Shown: positions 16,853 through 26,383, numbered from the stretch's first letter. The stretch: DNA of 48,612 bases from Gilliamella sp. App4-10 (GCF_001690495.1 NZ_LZGS01000039.1:1-48612), one strand, 5' to 3'. Notes: a model not told the origin generated them from the letters alone. Made by a program: numbers and translations.

Positions 16853-19423
16853 TTATTCATTTATATCTAAATGTGTTAACGGAAGAAAACGATATAAATT
16901 ACGATAGTTACTTAATATATTATTCACTTCTGCTTGTTGTTCTTCGGTTAATTGAGCACTAATTTGCGCTACTTTTGTTGTTGCTTGGGTTTGATTATAT
17001 TCAACTAATAAACGATACCAAACTAAAGCTAACACATTATTTTTCGGAATTTCTATTCCTTGTTCATGCATTTGTGCAAGTTCAAACCATATTTTATAAA
17101 TATCAGTCGAGGATAATTTTAAATTTGCATAAAAGTATTTTGAGAAGCGATTTTTTTGATAGTATTCGCTAATTTCAGGATCTAAATAGTACTGACTTAA
17201 ATCATTTTGTAATAAAACTAATTTAGTATATTCAAACGTATTAATATTTGTATTTTCATAATAAAAAGCTAAAAGCCTTGCAGCAGCTGGGCTGCCTGAT
17301 TTTAGTAATGTTTTTATATAAGGTAGCACGGTATTATTTGGCAAATTAACCTGTTTTTGTGCCAGTTCAAATATTGCATAAGGATTATTACCTGCAACTT
17401 GAACTTTAAGCATAGCTTGGAATTCTTTATATTGTTTTGATAATTTATAATATTGTAATTTTAAAAATGCTTTCTTGTGATCATTTTTATTACTGCTATC
17501 AATCCAACTAAAGAGCAACTCTTTCTTAGGTGTACAAATAAAAGAATCTGCACCGTTACTCATTTGACTTAACAACTCACCTTGTGCAAAAGTATCACCA
17601 TTAGCTGCAAGTGACAATGCGGCTTTACAACCTTGATACGTTTTTAGCCCATTCCCATTTGAATCATGTCTTATTTGGTGATATGTGGCTTTATCGTTTT
17701 GGTTCTCTTCGCTTTGAGTTTGTAACCAATCCATTCCATCAACCATAACCGTTGGAGAACGGTACACTTGTTGATGATTAAGATATTGGGTTGTTAACCA
17801 ATCAAATTCAGGATGAGATTTATCAATTGTGATCAAAAAATCCTGTGCGGGTTGATAACCTTGCTTAGCTGCCAAATCAAGATATTGCCAAGCCTCACGA
17901 TAACTTTGCTCAACGCCTTTGCCTAAATAATAAATGACACCTAACCGATAATTTGCCTTTGAATTGCCTAATTCAGCCGCTTGTTGGTAATAGGTTATTG
18001 CTGTCTTTTCATCCTCAAGAATAAAGTCATATAACGTACCAAATTGATAAAGCGCTGTCGGATTGTTGGGTTTAATTTTTAATGCTGATTGATAAAGATC
18101 TATCAATTCATTAGTTGTTTTACCTTCAATATTTCTAGCATCACGATAAAAACCATAAGCCATTTCCTGTTGTTGGGCAAGTTTCAGCAAAAGAGGAATA
18201 GATTCAAATTTACGTAATAAAACATAACTTTCAACTTGAAGTGTTTCGACTAGATCTTCTATCAGTTTTTCATAAAAAACTTCTTTATCTTTAGGGTTAT
18301 CTGCAAAAACAACGTCGATAACCTTTTGGGCTTCAGCAATATCAAAGTTGTTTATATAAAATGGCGTAATAACTTGATGTAAAAATTGATTTTGCAATGA
18401 CATATCAGTTGAAGATGTAACGTATTTATATTTTTTTAAGTTCATCTGATAGTCTGTTAGGTCATCTTGGTACATGCCTAAATGATAATATTTTATTGCT
18501 TCTCCAATATCTTTTTCTACACCTAAACCATTTAAATAAAGCCACCCTAATTGGAAAGCTGCTATTTGTTTAGACTCTTTTGATATGTTAGATTGTTCGG
18601 CTACTTTTAATAACCATTTTGCTGCCCAAAGGTAATTAGGAGTATCTAATTTAGAACCGTCGGGTTGCCCACCATCCAAAAAGTAATTAGCCATTTGCAT
18701 TGACGTTTCTAACATTTGTTCATCAACAAATTTTCCGGTATTATTTGCTGTATTTTCAAGCCAGTAGAGTGACTTTTTGGGATCATTGAGCTTATCTTGA
18801 TAGAGTTTATAAAGTTGATATTGTGCAAGATTATAAACTCCCCAATCGGTACTTGTACTAGCTATTTTATAATGCTTGATTGCTTTAGTATAATCGGCTT
18901 TAACCTCCGTCCCTTCGTGATAAAGCAATCCTAACCAATAATGGGCTTCGCCGACGCCAATTTTTTTACCATTTGGCTGTGCTAACCAAAATGTGCCTTC
19001 AATGATTCGAAATTTTGCTTTGTCTGAAATCGGTGAGGCAGCCCTTTCTAACCAATAAAGCCCTTTTTTAATATCTTTAGGCACCAATTCTCCTTTAATA
19101 TAAGCAATACCTAAATCTTTTTGGGCGATAGGGTATAAGTTTTCGGCCGATTTTGTTAAAAACTCGATATATTTATCGGCAGATTTATCGCGGCAACCTG
19201 ACAATTTTTTATTATGATGACTAAAATATAACTGATTAGGGTGACAATAATAACTATCGTTTTTTGTTAAAGGGCTATAAGCCTGAGCGATTTTATATTG
19301 GGCAACGCTGTCTTTCTTTTCGATAGCTAAATACCAATCTTCTTGATAGATGACGCTTGCAAATGTGCAACATGGGAAAGCCAAAAACATGGACAATAAA
19401 AACAAAATTCTTATATTATTCAT
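16853..19423 (-). CDS. Large secreted Sel1/TPR-like repeat protein
   Basis: The 856-residue protein has a Sec signal (MNNIRILFLLSMFLAFPCCT, cut probably after TFA) and is built mostly of Sel1-like helical repeats. Clear repeat cores are AHYWLGLLYHEGTEVKADY, AAFQLGWLYLNGLGVEKDI, ALYQFGTLYDFI and NYRLGVIYYLGKGVEQSY. Such repeats act as protein-binding scaffolds, so it probably gathers partners in the periplasm. The partners cannot be read from the sequence. A Cys pair near the N terminus (YYCHPN and SGCRDK) may form a disulfide. It lies 56 bases after the gene ending at 19480 and is by far the largest product of this five-gene group of exported proteins. Confidence 0.8.
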   Translation of the reverse strand: MNNIRILFLLSMFLAFPCCTFASVIYQEDWYLAIEKKDSVAQYKIAQAYSPLTKNDSYYCHPNQLYFSHHNKKLSGCRDKSADKYIEFLTKSAENLYPIAQKDLGIAYIKGELVPKDIKKGLYWLERAASPISDKAKFRIIEGTFWLAQPNGKKIGVGEAHYWLGLLYHEGTEVKADYTKAIKHYKIASTSTDWGVYNLAQYQLYKLYQDKLNDPKKSLYWLENTANNTGKFVDEQMLETSMQMANYFLDGGQPDGSKLDTPNYLWAAKWLLKVAEQSNISKESKQIAAFQLGWLYLNGLGVEKDIGEAIKYYHLGMYQDDLTDYQMNLKKYKYVTSSTDMSLQNQFLHQVITPFYINNFDIAEAQKVIDVVFADNPKDKEVFYEKLIEDLVETLQVESYVLLRKFESIPLLLKLAQQQEMAYGFYRDARNIEGKTTNELIDLYQSALKIKPNNPTALYQFGTLYDFILEDEKTAITYYQQAAELGNSKANYRLGVIYYLGKGVEQSYREAWQYLDLAAKQGYQPAQDFLITIDKSHPEFDWLTTQYLNHQQVYRSPTVMVDGMDWLQTQSEENQNDKATYHQIRHDSNGNGLKTYQGCKAALSLAANGDTFAQGELLSQMSNGADSFICTPKKELLFSWIDSSNKNDHKKAFLKLQYYKLSKQYKEFQAMLKVQVAGNNPYAIFELAQKQVNLPNNTVLPYIKTLLKSGSPAAARLLAFYYENTNINTFEYTKLVLLQNDLSQYYLDPEISEYYQKNRFSKYFYANLKLSSTDIYKIWFELAQMHEQGIEIPKNNVLALVWYRLLVEYNQTQATTKVAQISAQLTEEQQAEVNNILSNYRNLYRFLPLTHLDINE

Positions 19424-19479
19424 TTTATTACATCTTATTTTTTAGTACATTACAAAATAGATAACGATCTTCCTTCAAT

Positions 19480-20091
19480 TTAGCGAAGTTGGATTAATGG
19501 AGTTTTATCAACTTCAAATGAAGAAAAATATAAACTAGGTTGATAATGAATTGCCTTTGCATCATAAAGCCGTTCGGTGTTTAGCAAAGGAGTTATATAA
19601 TATTGTGTTAGGCGTTTATCTTTTGCCCAATCAGGAATATCGTTAAAGAAATAATGATAATAGACCCATTTTGACGTTTTACTGCGTTTATTATATCCTA
19701 TTAAAACCGACTCAGTGTTATACACATCATTAATTTCAACTTTGCCAAAACAAAAACCCCCTTTTTCTGGATTAAAATACGTTTTACCTTCTTGGGATAA
19801 TCGATATCTTGTGGCATAAGTTAATGACCCATCCAACTTGGTTATGGATAATTTACGTTTAGTTAATAAGTTTAAATCGACAAAGATATCTAATAGTTCA
19901 TCATTCAGATTATCTTCACCGATATTGTCATCAAAAATATCTTTAGGAAATGATCTTACTTCTTTAGGTAAAGAATAACACAATGGTTGATTATTATTGA
20001 TTGTCGATTGTAATTTATCTTTATTAATGTTGTTATCACAAGCCACAAGCGACAAACCACAAAGCAACATAAGTAGTGTTTTTAATTTCAT
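19480..20091 (-). CDS. Predicted lipoprotein with GFCFGKV motif, paralogue A
   Basis: Starting at ATG 20091 the protein has 203 residues with a lipoprotein signal, MKLKTLLMLLCGLSLVAC (lipobox LVAC). I do not recognise the family. Its core, YRLSQEGKTYF followed by GGFCFGKVEINDV, recurs in the next gene upstream as YHLTEKGKRYY and SGFCFGKVTVEKI, so the two are paralogues of about the same length. The start overlaps the upstream stop by one base (TAATG), which fits translational coupling. An ATG 12 bases further upstream is possible but would add MASI before the signal. The conserved Cys of GFCFGK may pair with an upstream Cys (PLCYSL). Confidence 0.72.
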   Translation of the reverse strand: MKLKTLLMLLCGLSLVACDNNINKDKLQSTINNNQPLCYSLPKEVRSFPKDIFDDNIGEDNLNDELLDIFVDLNLLTKRKLSITKLDGSLTYATRYRLSQEGKTYFNPEKGGFCFGKVEINDVYNTESVLIGYNKRSKTSKWVYYHYFFNDIPDWAKDKRLTQYYITPLLNTERLYDAKAIHYQPSLYFSSFEVDKTPLIQLR

Positions 20092-20729
20092 TATTGATGC
20101 CATCCTTCGTAGATGTGGGTAATTAAACCAATTCCTGACACGCTATAAAGCTGATTGTTTTGATCTAAACTAAATGTAGCGATTGCGATTCTTGATGGAT
20201 TATTAATATACGAATTTTGTTTTGATAAAATAGGCTCAATATTGGCAGGAAAATCTTCCACTTTATATTGGTACTCAACAGTAACATAATTACCAATCTT
20301 ATCGGTTTTGCTTATTTTTTCAACCGTGACTTTACCAAAACAAAAACCAGAATGCCGTAATTTAGGCCAAGCCTTATAGTAGCGTTTCCCTTTTTCGGTG
20401 AGGTGATAAGTGTATCGATAATTTTGCTCAGAGTGACTTCTCACTTTGATCGACTCATCAACTAATTCGGCATCGACCGCCATCAATAGAGGCTCTGATA
20501 CTAATCTAGAATAATCAAAGTGATAAGGGAATTTATCAATGTTTACAAATACAACGCATTCAACGGGTTCACCATTCTCATTAATTGCATCAAAACGTTG
20601 TTGAATTTCTTTTTGCCACTGTTCAGATGTTAAATTAAGTGTCGCATCCGCATGTGACTGATTACTAACGATGGTTAACATCAATGCCATACATAACTGA
20701 CAAGATGATATATATTTCTTAAATTTCAT
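20091..20729 (-). CDS. Predicted periplasmic protein with GFCFGKV motif, paralogue B
   Basis: A 212-residue protein with a Sec signal peptide (about residues 1-27, ending SNQSHADA). Unlike paralogue A it has no lipobox, so it should be soluble in the periplasm. The shared core is YHLTEKGKRYY followed by HSGFCFGKVTVEKI, and VEYQYKVEDFPANI matches YYHYFFNDIPDWA of paralogue A. A Cys in EPVECVVFV parallels PLCYSL of paralogue A. The stop codon overlaps the start of paralogue A, and the gene lies 6 bases after the WG-like gene, so the three are surely one transcript. Function unknown. Confidence 0.75.
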   Translation of the reverse strand: MKFKKYISSCQLCMALMLTIVSNQSHADATLNLTSEQWQKEIQQRFDAINENGEPVECVVFVNIDKFPYHFDYSRLVSEPLLMAVDAELVDESIKVRSHSEQNYRYTYHLTEKGKRYYKAWPKLRHSGFCFGKVTVEKISKTDKIGNYVTVEYQYKVEDFPANIEPILSKQNSYINNPSRIAIATFSLDQNNQLYSVSGIGLITHIYEGWHQ

Positions 20730-20735
20730 AAAGTT

Positions 20736-22787
20736 TTAACGCCCTATACCTGTATCAGAATGATAATAAAATGGTTCAAAAAACAATGCATTTTGCAAGT
20801 TAGTTAATTCTTTTGAATCATTTTGTTGTTCCGTTGCATCAATAAGTTCAGTTAATGATATTGGAAAGCAACGTCCCTTATTCAGATAATCAAAATTTGC
20901 TATAGAAAGTGCCGAATCTGTTAACGCAAATTGACTACAGCGATAAACAGGTTGCTTATCAAATTGATATTCTGGTCGTGCTTTAATTTGCTTAGCCCAA
21001 TCAAATTCGATTAGCGCAGAATTAGCTAACATATTGTTAGGGGTGTTGGTTAAAACAATCATATGATCTTTAACAAAAATGACTTGAGCAATAATCTGAC
21101 CGGTAATAACTCCTTGTCTGTTATTTTCGCGGATACGTTCAAAGATATAACGATAACCAAATTTCATTGTGTGGTTTTCAACATCTAATTGTGGCTCTAT
21201 TAACCATTCAAAATGTTGATAGCGAGTGTGGTAATTTATCACTTTGCGTTGTAAATGATTTTTTATTTCTTGCAGACGCAGAGGATCATCAAATTGCTTT
21301 TTTTCTGCCTTTAAATCAATATAGCCAACATTATGTACAGAAATACACAATTGATTATTATTGCTGTATGCAGGCATCAAAAAACGATTACAATTCTTTT
21401 CAAGAAAAGGGTTCTCATAATAAATATAACCTTTTGGTATAGTTAAATCAGCAATACCCTCAATATTAACCGTTTCAGGGCCTGTTAAATAGGTTTCATT
21501 ATCGGTGTGATTTATTATATCGGTGTTTTCATTATGTTTTTTAGCAGCAAAATAGCTGACAATTTCACCTATTTTATCTTTAGGGATGTCAACGACCTTA
21601 TTTTTTTTATCCATCCAAGTATCTCTTTCGACCGATTCATTCACATATCGGTTTAATAAGCACTCTTTTTCAATGTCTAAAGGCCATACAATGTTATTTT
21701 GGGGATCTTTTAAAACGATCAAATCTTGTTTACAAGCACTGTTTTGAGTTTCATCGATTTTATCTTCATAGAATAAAACATGACCATCTTGATCCAAAAT
21801 TTTGGTTAAAAATCCCCCATCTTTATAGTCTTTTTCTGGTAATTTGGTTTTAGCGTAAAACAGCACATGATCACCGACTTGAACGGTACTATAGTTATCG
21901 TATTTGTCGAGAGTTTCGCCTGTAGCATTAATTAAACGGTACTTATCTTCATTACTATCCTTTTTAACCCAACTTACCGAACCATAAAAAGGGGCGACTT
22001 GATAAAAGCTATTTTCATAGAGCATTGTCCCTTCGTAATCGTAAAGTTGATATACCATATAATTATCTTGATAATTTTTCACCCAAAAATATTGACCAGA
22101 AAGGTCTACATTATCATTAAAATAATAGCTACTCATCTCCCATGCTCGTGTACCGATATCCACTTCTTTACCGGTTTTTTTATTAATAAGGTATTTGCTG
22201 TTCTTTTTGTTACAAAGCTGCATGATTTTATCGAGGGTGGCGTCTTGGCAATGTGGATTGTATTTGGTGTTTAGCTCATTGGGATTCTTGCTGACAAATT
22301 GCCCCTGCAAGTCAATATACCCCTGTTTATTATCTTGTGTTTTTACTTCGGCGTAACCATTATTAAATGGATTGATTTTTTTATAATAAACGCCTTTGGG
22401 GGTAATTAAATGACCATCGGTATCAATTAAAACCGATACCTCGGTATCTTGATAGTCATAAGCCATTCTTTCATTACCTAAATACGTTAACGACCCACCG
22501 GGTTTGAAAGTTAAAATATCACCCTGTTTATCAAAAGAATATTCAAAGTTATTAACTTGCTTAAAATTATTAAGAAAAACATCATTACTTTTTTGTATAA
22601 TCCAATAATGATCCCTATAAGTTATTGAGTTTCCATTCCCCTCATTATCGACAATTACCTTACCGCTACGATCAAGTAACAAATTCTTATAAGGCACATA
22701 AAGTCTTGCATCATCAGCATACGACGACATTGAAAAGCAAGCCAAACTTATTAGATATAAAGCGCTCTTTAATCTTTTTTTTATCAC
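20736..22787 (-). CDS. Exported protein with WG-like repeats
   Basis: The 683-residue protein starts at GTG, 9 bases after AAGGA, with a Sec signal (MIKKRLKSALYLISLACFSM, cut after SYA). Much of the N-terminal half is made of WG-like units. The clearest is INPFNNGYAEVKTQDNKQGY followed by IDLQGQFV, and KNLLLDRSGKVIVDNEG and VLIDTDGHLITPKGVYY are weaker ones. The C-terminal half (about 450-683) is distinct and rich in Tyr and Asn. WG repeats form beta-propeller-like, probably ligand-binding, folds. It is the first gene of the five-gene minus-strand cluster. Function unknown. Confidence 0.72.
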   Translation of the reverse strand: MIKKRLKSALYLISLACFSMSSYADDARLYVPYKNLLLDRSGKVIVDNEGNGNSITYRDHYWIIQKSNDVFLNNFKQVNNFEYSFDKQGDILTFKPGGSLTYLGNERMAYDYQDTEVSVLIDTDGHLITPKGVYYKKINPFNNGYAEVKTQDNKQGYIDLQGQFVSKNPNELNTKYNPHCQDATLDKIMQLCNKKNSKYLINKKTGKEVDIGTRAWEMSSYYFNDNVDLSGQYFWVKNYQDNYMVYQLYDYEGTMLYENSFYQVAPFYGSVSWVKKDSNEDKYRLINATGETLDKYDNYSTVQVGDHVLFYAKTKLPEKDYKDGGFLTKILDQDGHVLFYEDKIDETQNSACKQDLIVLKDPQNNIVWPLDIEKECLLNRYVNESVERDTWMDKKNKVVDIPKDKIGEIVSYFAAKKHNENTDIINHTDNETYLTGPETVNIEGIADLTIPKGYIYYENPFLEKNCNRFLMPAYSNNNQLCISVHNVGYIDLKAEKKQFDDPLRLQEIKNHLQRKVINYHTRYQHFEWLIEPQLDVENHTMKFGYRYIFERIRENNRQGVITGQIIAQVIFVKDHMIVLTNTPNNMLANSALIEFDWAKQIKARPEYQFDKQPVYRCSQFALTDSALSIANFDYLNKGRCFPISLTELIDATEQQNDSKELTNLQNALFFEPFYYHSDTGIGR

Positions 22788-23361
22788 TTATTTATTTCCT
22801 TTCCTCAGTAATAACAATATTCCATTTATTCATTATTTACGGTTAGCGTTTATTGAATAATGGTAAAGCAAAGTTAATGATTATTAATATTTAATTCTAA
22901 AATAAACTGAGATTGATTTCTTGTTATTTTTTAAATAGAAATTTTGAAATGGGTATGTTAGTTTCGGTGGGAGGATGTTTTGGGATAAAAAATACAAAAA
23001 AAACATGGATAAAATCAATATTTTTATTTACTTTTTATAGGGAGTAAGAAGTTTTTGTTGTGGGGGAGAAAGGGTTGTGTCGGACGTTTGAATTTTGGAT
23101 GAATAAGTGATTATGTTAGGGTTAACAGATAGTTATGTAAATAAATTGCCCCTTGCGTTACTCGTATCATCGATGATACGAGTAAAAAAAGCTTTATTGA
23201 TTTTCCTTTGGATAAAAAGCTTTTAGAAATTTCTGTTTTACCCAAAAAATTTTAATCGCTCATTAAAAAATAGTCAGAAAAGCAATTGATTTTATTTAAG
23301 TTTTTTTGTTGTTTTTTGAAATTAATACCTACATCAGGTTAGAACAACTTTCTCATTGCCG
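22788..23361. other. 574-bp stretch without a gene
   Basis: This AT-rich DNA lies upstream of the exported-protein cluster and downstream of the transporter gene. It contains the ribosome site of the WG-like gene, a G-rich patch (about 22968-23080), and the 24-bp perfect palindrome listed separately. I see no coding remnant or RNA gene. A promoter for the minus-strand cluster should lie within about 150 bases of 22787, but no convincing -35/-10 pair stands out. Confidence 0.6.
23160..23183. repeat. Perfect 24-bp palindrome
   Basis: ACTCGTATCATC is followed directly by its exact reverse complement, with no spacer. A run of A follows on the plus strand and no T-run follows the hairpin on either strand, so it does not look like an intrinsic terminator. 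A binding site for a dimeric protein or a cruciform-forming site are options. Confidence 0.85.
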
Positions 23362-23377
23362 TCAAACTTCTGACGGC
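23358..23377 (-). terminator. Hairpin over the stop codon of the cystine transporter gene
   Basis: GCCGTCA (23358-23364) and TGACGGC (23371-23377) form a 7-bp stem with loop AACTTC. The stem contains the stop codon at 23362-23364. There is no T-run, so it may stabilise the 3' end instead of terminating. Confidence 0.35.
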
Positions 23378-24783
23378 TCATTTTCAAGGGTGATATTGGG
23401 ATCGTTATACACAGCCATATCCATAAGGCCAATTTCACGATCGGTTGCCACAGCCGCTGTCATGGCGCCAGATACATTGGCTAAGGTTCGTGCCATGTCA
23501 ATAATTGGATCCACGGCTAAAACCATCCCAATTAATGGGAAGTATTCAGCCATTCCCATACCAGATAAAACAACGGTTGCCGCAACCGTTGCTGTGCCGG
23601 GAATGCCGGCGATGCCGATTGAACCAATAACCACCACAATGACAAGCATAATATAAAACTGGATATTCGTTTCAATGCCAACCATATGGGCTACCATCAC
23701 GGCAAGTAAAGCAGGGAAAAAACCAGCACAACCGTTCATTCCCATAGTGCTGCCAAGTGAGCCGACTAAATTTGCAGTGCCGGTATTCACTCCCATTCGA
23801 ACGGTTAACGTTGAGATAGTCATAGGTAATGAGCCCACTGATGAGCGACTAGTAAAGGCTAATAACCATGTTCCTAGTGCTTTTTTTATAAACATGGTTG
23901 GTGAAATACCATGAATCGTGACAATGGCGACATGCACAATTAGCATAATCAATGTGGCAATATAGATAGCGGCAACAAAGCTTGAAACTTGAATAATGGC
24001 CGGTATTCCATTAGAAATAATGGTGCGAGCCAGTAACGCAATGACTGCGTAAGGCATATATTTAATGATTGTCATCGCAATTGACATGACGATTTTGTAA
24101 AGCGCTTCGATAAATGTTTTAAATAGCGCAATAGGTTGTGGATTCTTCTTTTCCATTCGATTGGCGGCAAGCCCCATTAACGCCGAGAAGATGACTAATC
24201 CAACAATGTTTTCATTTACCATTGATGCAATAATATTACTTGGAATTAGATTCACAAAGGTATCAATAATATTAGTGTATTGTTTTGCTTGGGCTTGATG
24301 TACAGGGCTTGAGCTTATTTCCCCTAATGCAAATAGATTTGCTAGCAAAATACCAACGATACAGGCAATGGCTGTTGTAAACAGTAACCAAAAAATCCCT
24401 CTAAATGCAATTTGGGGTAGATTTTTTTTGCCCGAAAAGTCGAGAATCACTTTAACAATCGATACAAAAATAAGTGGTATCACTAGCATTCGGATAAAGG
24501 CAATAAATGCTCGACCAAATAGCCCATACCATGTTGCGGTTTCTTGCATCCAGAGGGTTGATGTATCAGGAAAGCCTGCTACAGCTTGTATGCCTAAGCC
24601 AAGCACAGCACCAAGGATTAAGCCAACTAACATACGAATTGAAAAATTGACTTTTTTATCTTGTAACGGTTTCATCACCGAAAAAAAACAGATAAGAATT
24701 AGCCCAATACCAATGAGAGTTTGATAATGAGTAATTGATAGGAACTTTTCAAAAAAAGTTCCCTGAAAAATGGCATCTGACAT
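23362..24783 (-). CDS. tcyP: L-cystine uptake protein TcyP-like (dicarboxylate/amino acid:cation symporter family)
   Basis: Inner-membrane symporter of the SLC1/DAACS family, 473 residues (E. coli TcyP 463). The best-conserved part is the transport core near residues 310-420: AFTSRSSVGSLP (helical hairpin 1), GSTMGMNGCAGFFPALLAVM and VDPIIDMARTLANVSGAMTA. In E. coli TcyP these read [32 protein letters not shown] and [20 protein letters not shown]. This is closer than to the glutamate/dicarboxylate carriers GltP and DctA, so cystine is the likely substrate, by homology only. It lies 93 bases after the flavoprotein disulfide-reductase gene on the same strand, which suggests a shared role in thiol balance. 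Confidence 0.85.
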   Translation of the reverse strand: MSDAIFQGTFFEKFLSITHYQTLIGIGLILICFFSVMKPLQDKKVNFSIRMLVGLILGAVLGLGIQAVAGFPDTSTLWMQETATWYGLFGRAFIAFIRMLVIPLIFVSIVKVILDFSGKKNLPQIAFRGIFWLLFTTAIACIVGILLANLFALGEISSSPVHQAQAKQYTNIIDTFVNLIPSNIIASMVNENIVGLVIFSALMGLAANRMEKKNPQPIALFKTFIEALYKIVMSIAMTIIKYMPYAVIALLARTIISNGIPAIIQVSSFVAAIYIATLIMLIVHVAIVTIHGISPTMFIKKALGTWLLAFTSRSSVGSLPMTISTLTVRMGVNTGTANLVGSLGSTMGMNGCAGFFPALLAVMVAHMVGIETNIQFYIMLVIVVVIGSIGIAGIPGTATVAATVVLSGMGMAEYFPLIGMVLAVDPIIDMARTLANVSGAMTAAVATDREIGLMDMAVYNDPNITLENEPSEV

Positions 24784-24876
24784 AATTAGCCTCTCTTTTG
24801 ATAATTCAATTATCTGGTTAACAATCTATGTTTAATCACATGACTTGATGTTTAACTATAAATACATTAATGCTAC

Positions 24877-26208
24877 TTATTTGGCTATAGAGCCAGCAAT
24901 ATTTAAAATATCCCAAGGTCTGGAAAAGGGTGGCGCATACAGAAAATCCATCATGGCTAATTCATCAATTTTCACATTCGCCCATACAGCGGTTGCTAAC
25001 GTGTTCACTCTTAATACCGCGCCAGGCCCCCCCGCTATTTGTCCACCTAAAATCACGCGTGTATCGGCATGATAAATAAGTTTGGCTGTTATACTTGTTT
25101 GTCCAGCAACATAATTACTGTGATTTTTATCTTTAACTATAACAGTTTTATAGGGGATTGCAGCTTTTTTGGCTTCGTTTTCAGTTAAACCAGTGCGCCC
25201 TGCTTCGATATCAAAAACTTTTAATGCTGACGAGCCAATAGTGCCAGGATATTCACAATGTCCGCCACCTAAATTTTCGCCTACAATTTTACCAAGCTTG
25301 TTTGCTCCTGTGGCGAGCGGGATATATACCATTGAATGGCTCACTTTATGGTAAAGCGCGGCGCAATCGCCAGCAGCATAAATATCGGCAATATTGGTTT
25401 GCCCTAAGCTGTTAGTCATTATGGCACCATTTTCAAGTGTGTTGATGCCAAGATCTTTATAGATATCACTGTTTGGTTTTACGCCTGTTGCAATAATAAC
25501 TATATCAGCGGGATATCGTCCTTTATCGGTAATCACATGCGTGACATTGTGTGTGCCTTCAAAACCAAGTACTCGTTCTTGCAAGTGTAGGTCGCAATGT
25601 TGTTTAATATTTTCTTCAATTAGGTCGGTAATTTGTTCATCAAACGCATCGACAAGGATTCTGTCATCCAATTGAATCAATTTAACCTTTTTTTGTAAAG
25701 CGACCAGCGATTCAGCGATTTCAAGCCCAATATAGCCAGCACCGACAACAATAACATTTTGGGTGTTTTGGTCTGATAATACGTGTTTGATTGCTAATCC
25801 ATCGTGCAGATCGCGTAATGTAAACATGTTTTTTAGCTGACCATTTTTAAAAGCAGGCATGATAGGACTTGCACCAACCGCCAATAACAATTTATCGTAG
25901 TTGTCATCAAAGTAATGTCCAGTATTGTGATCTTTAATGGTTAATTTTTTTTGATTAACATCAATTGCCATGACTTCATGTAACGTTTTAATTTCAATAC
26001 TATCTTTTTGAAATTGTTCTGGTGTTCGAGATATCATTTCATTGGCATCAGTAAAGTGGTTACCAATGAAATAGGGTAAACCACAAGCGCCAAACGAGAC
26101 AATATTCGATTTTTCATAAATACGGATGGTGGCCTCTGGATTCATTCTTTTAGCTTTTGCGGCAGCACTTGCACCTGCGGCTTGAGCGCCAATGATGATG
26201 ATTTTCAC
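24877..26208 (-). CDS. CoA-disulfide reductase family flavoprotein
   Basis: NAD(P)H-dependent flavoprotein of the CoA-disulfide reductase / NADH oxidase group, 443 residues. The FAD-binding start is IIIGAQAAGASAAAKAKR. The single redox Cys near residue 42 is in VSFGACGLPYFIG, the hallmark of this group in place of a CxxxxC pair. The NAD-binding fold is VIVVGAGYIGLEIAESL and the second FAD motif is IYAAGDCAAL. Whether it reduces CoA disulfide, polysulfide or oxygen cannot be settled here. It starts at GTG, 8 bases after a strong AGGAG. It is upstream of the tcyP-like gene, and the pairing suggests reduction of imported or stress-formed disulfides. Confidence 0.87.
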   Translation of the reverse strand: MKIIIIGAQAAGASAAAKAKRMNPEATIRIYEKSNIVSFGACGLPYFIGNHFTDANEMISRTPEQFQKDSIEIKTLHEVMAIDVNQKKLTIKDHNTGHYFDDNYDKLLLAVGASPIMPAFKNGQLKNMFTLRDLHDGLAIKHVLSDQNTQNVIVVGAGYIGLEIAESLVALQKKVKLIQLDDRILVDAFDEQITDLIEENIKQHCDLHLQERVLGFEGTHNVTHVITDKGRYPADIVIIATGVKPNSDIYKDLGINTLENGAIMTNSLGQTNIADIYAAGDCAALYHKVSHSMVYIPLATGANKLGKIVGENLGGGHCEYPGTIGSSALKVFDIEAGRTGLTENEAKKAAIPYKTVIVKDKNHSNYVAGQTSITAKLIYHADTRVILGGQIAGGPGAVLRVNTLATAVWANVKIDELAMMDFLYAPPFSRPWDILNIAGSIAK

Positions 26209-26383
26209 TTAATTTTCTCCTCAGTGCTCAGATATTCAATGATTAATAATATCCTATCATACGTCATAAATTATTGGGGAGATAGATAGCTATTTAGCCT
26301 TAATATTTGTTAATTTAAAAGTTAAATCATTTGAACGTTAACAATTACCAACTTTGTATAATCTTTTTAAGTCAAATGGCTTT

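Noticed and set aside
21999..22274. Plus-strand frames of 70-120 residues inside the exported-protein cluster and other genes
   Set aside because: They are shadows of genes on the other strand, with no ribosome site and unlikely composition.
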